This document shows, in pieces, positions 62,818 to 64,000 of a DNA stretch of 64,000 bases. The notes beneath the pieces were generated by a model. It worked only from the letters and a program-made list of their open reading frames with translations, was not told where the DNA came from and ran no database searches. Positions within the stretch are counted from its first letter, which is position 1; every line of letters starts with the position of its first letter. The position numbers and the translations under genes were made by a program. Source of the stretch: Clostridium sp. BNL1100 (lineage in GTDB: Bacteria > Bacillota > Clostridia > Acetivibrionales > DSM-1351); contig NC_016791.1 of the NCBI RefSeq assembly GCF_000244875.1, positions 3,601,001-3,665,000 of the forward strand, written 5' to 3'.

Positions 62818-64000
62818 TTATAAATTAAGTACCAATCGGTCATAGCCCTGATTCAATAAATCTTCCAACAAGTTGGGATCAGTTATAACCCCACGGTTAA
62901 ATCCAAATATACTGTTACCTTTTCCTACCATATATAGATGTTCAGGGTAAAGATATACAAATTCATTACAATATTGAGGACAGCTGGCAACTACCCCCTG
63001 CTTGGTTCGGTTATAAGTTGTACATTCAGCATTGAGGGGGCAATATAGAGATGAATTAGTCTGGAAATACGGAAAGTGAAAACTTAGCCCTCCACTAAAT
63101 CCATCAGGCCTTTTGTTCCGGAAATCAAACTCAATTCTTTTTATTTTCAGTTCTTGTAAAAAATTTGTAAAGTGACTCAGGTTCAAACTATTTTCTTCTA
63201 ATTTGTCTTTTACCTTGTCAATTCCCCACTTCCAAGGTATTTTTGTATCCTTGAGTTTCTTATTTATCATTCTGCCGTATGCCAGAGTAAATTTGGGAAA
63301 ATGTCTATTTAAATAATGCAGCATCCCCCAATCATTAATTACTAATTCTATAGTAATCCCCTTTTGCTCCTGCCATTGATATAAAAACTCTATTGTCTTT
63401 TCCATAGAGTTTACGTTGTCTTCTCTAATAAACGGAAACACAACGGTAATACCCAGATTTTGCTGCCAAGCCTTTTCAAGACAATTTTCAAGTAAATCTA
63501 TAGACGGAAACAAGTTGCAACAGAATTCGCTTCCGATATATACACGTTTAAATTCGGATATAATCCCATGGTCTTGTAAGCCCTTATCTTTTAATATTTC
63601 AGCAAACATTTTATCTGCCGGGCACTCTAAAAATTGATGATACAGCTCATTATTATCAAGAGTGAAGCACAATTCAAATTTCTGTGAAACTGTTCGGAAA
63701 CGGTGGTCCTCTTCAGTAGTAACAGATACCTGAAACCACTTTTTCTCCTGTCCTTCCCAGTCTGTACAGAAATCTTTATCGTTTTCCTTAGGATAAATTG
63801 GATTAGGCTCAACTATAGTTTTTAATGTTTCAATATCGCCGGCACCTTTTACATTGTCATCTATGAGAAATAGCTTCTTCATACAGGTAATATATTCTTG
63901 CGAGGGTTTGAGAAGTTCAATTTTATATATTACCGAAAAGGGCTTTTCTTGAAGTTCAATTATTCTTATCTCTGAAAAGGAAAAGCTTATGTATTGAAAT
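62818..64000 (-). CDS. U32-like protein (second of two), partial at the right edge
   Basis: At least 393 residues. The frame is open through the window end at 64000. The ATG at 63882 has no ribosome binding site and coding continues upstream without stops (IELQEKPFSVIYKIELLKPS), so the true start is beyond the window. C-terminal part: LGITVVFPFIREDN, ELVINDWGMLHYLNRHFPKF with TLAYGRMINKKLKDT, then Cys-rich LYCPLNAECTTY and VVASCPQYCNEFVY. The NDW-GM-L and AYGR turns recall the UbiV/YhbV branch of U32-type proteins, but similarity is distant and the family call is by pattern only. Together with the neighbouring gene it forms a two-protein set. Confidence 0.55.
   Translation of the reverse strand, partial: FQYISFSFSEIRIIELQEKPFSVIYKIELLKPSQEYITCMKKLFLIDDNVKGAGDIETLKTIVEPNPIYPKENDKDFCTDWEGQEKKWFQVSVTTEEDHRFRTVSQKFELCFTLDNNELYHQFLECPADKMFAEILKDKGLQDHGIISEFKRVYIGSEFCCNLFPSIDLLENCLEKAWQQNLGITVVFPFIREDNVNSMEKTIEFLYQWQEQKGITIELVINDWGMLHYLNRHFPKFTLAYGRMINKKLKDTKIPWKWGIDKVKDKLEENSLNLSHFTNFLQELKIKRIEFDFRNKRPDGFSGGLSFHFPYFQTNSSLYCPLNAECTTYNRTKQGVVASCPQYCNEFVYLYPEHLYMVGKGNSIFGFNRGVITDPNLLEDLLNQGYDRLVLNL

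Overview
The window is a 64 kb piece of an AT-rich chromosome from an anaerobic, Gram-positive, motile member of the Clostridia. Three things support this: two rubrerythrin-type peroxide scavengers, an S-layer-homology (SLH) protein, and chemoreceptors, together with consistently strong AGGAGG-type ribosome binding sites that often precede TTG, GTG or even ATT start codons. A Ruminiclostridium-like (clostridial cluster III) host is my guess from overall style; no 16S, cellulosome or other diagnostic gene is present. Most genes lie on the minus strand. I see no prophage, integrase, transposase, CRISPR array, tRNA or rRNA.

Layout. 1-5 kb: 3' end of an RlmA-like methyltransferase, a chemoreceptor with an unusual C-terminal sugar-binding-like domain, an acyltransferase, ccdA and an SDR dehydrogenase. 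5.5-10.5 kb: a zinc-ribbon protein, a solitary infC (IF-3) read from an ATT start, an acyl-CoA synthetase and an OmpR-type two-component system. 10.6-17.3 kb: a two-gene surface module (SLH protein plus a 1.7-thousand-residue secreted protein). 17.7-20.3 kb: serC-serA behind a long leader. 20.5-30 kb: a secreted HAF-repeat protein, reverse rubrerythrin, a stalk-domain protein, a CDF transporter, DUF445, engB, a MATE pump and a second acyl-CoA synthetase with a striking palindrome over its promoter. 30-37.8 kb: small enzymes, an enoate-reductase/esterase/DUF3237 operon, a cytosolic chemoreceptor, an iron alcohol dehydrogenase and classical rubrerythrin.

38-45 kb: a cupin-type regulator with potABCD (polyamine uptake) and a polar amino acid ABC system. 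45.3-47.6 kb: an M23 peptidase, a polysaccharide deacetylase and a PQ-loop protein. 47.7-48.0 kb: a well-structured non-coding RNA with its own promoter and terminator. 48.1-50.7 kb: an NMT1/TauT-type ABC importer. 50.7 kb: a 136-bp near-palindromic MITE-like element. 50.9-54.1 kb: metNIQ divergent from an Rrf2/CymR-like regulator. 54.1-57.2 kb: larE and topB. 57.4-64 kb: an operon running in from beyond the right edge that combines two U32-peptidase-like proteins, an adenylating ligase, a Gfo/Idh oxidoreductase, a ROK protein and a HAD phosphatase. This operon and the 47.7 kb RNA are the best candidates for something undescribed.

Working together: the rubrerythrins, the CcdA protein and the metal enzymes fit redox defence. 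The ABC systems give polyamine, amino acid, methionine and an unknown organic import. Two chemoreceptors feed motility. The SLH module, M23 peptidase and deacetylase remodel the envelope. All functional statements are from motif reading; no database search was run. Many start sites were moved from the longest open frame to the start best supported by a ribosome binding site, and this is stated in each entry.
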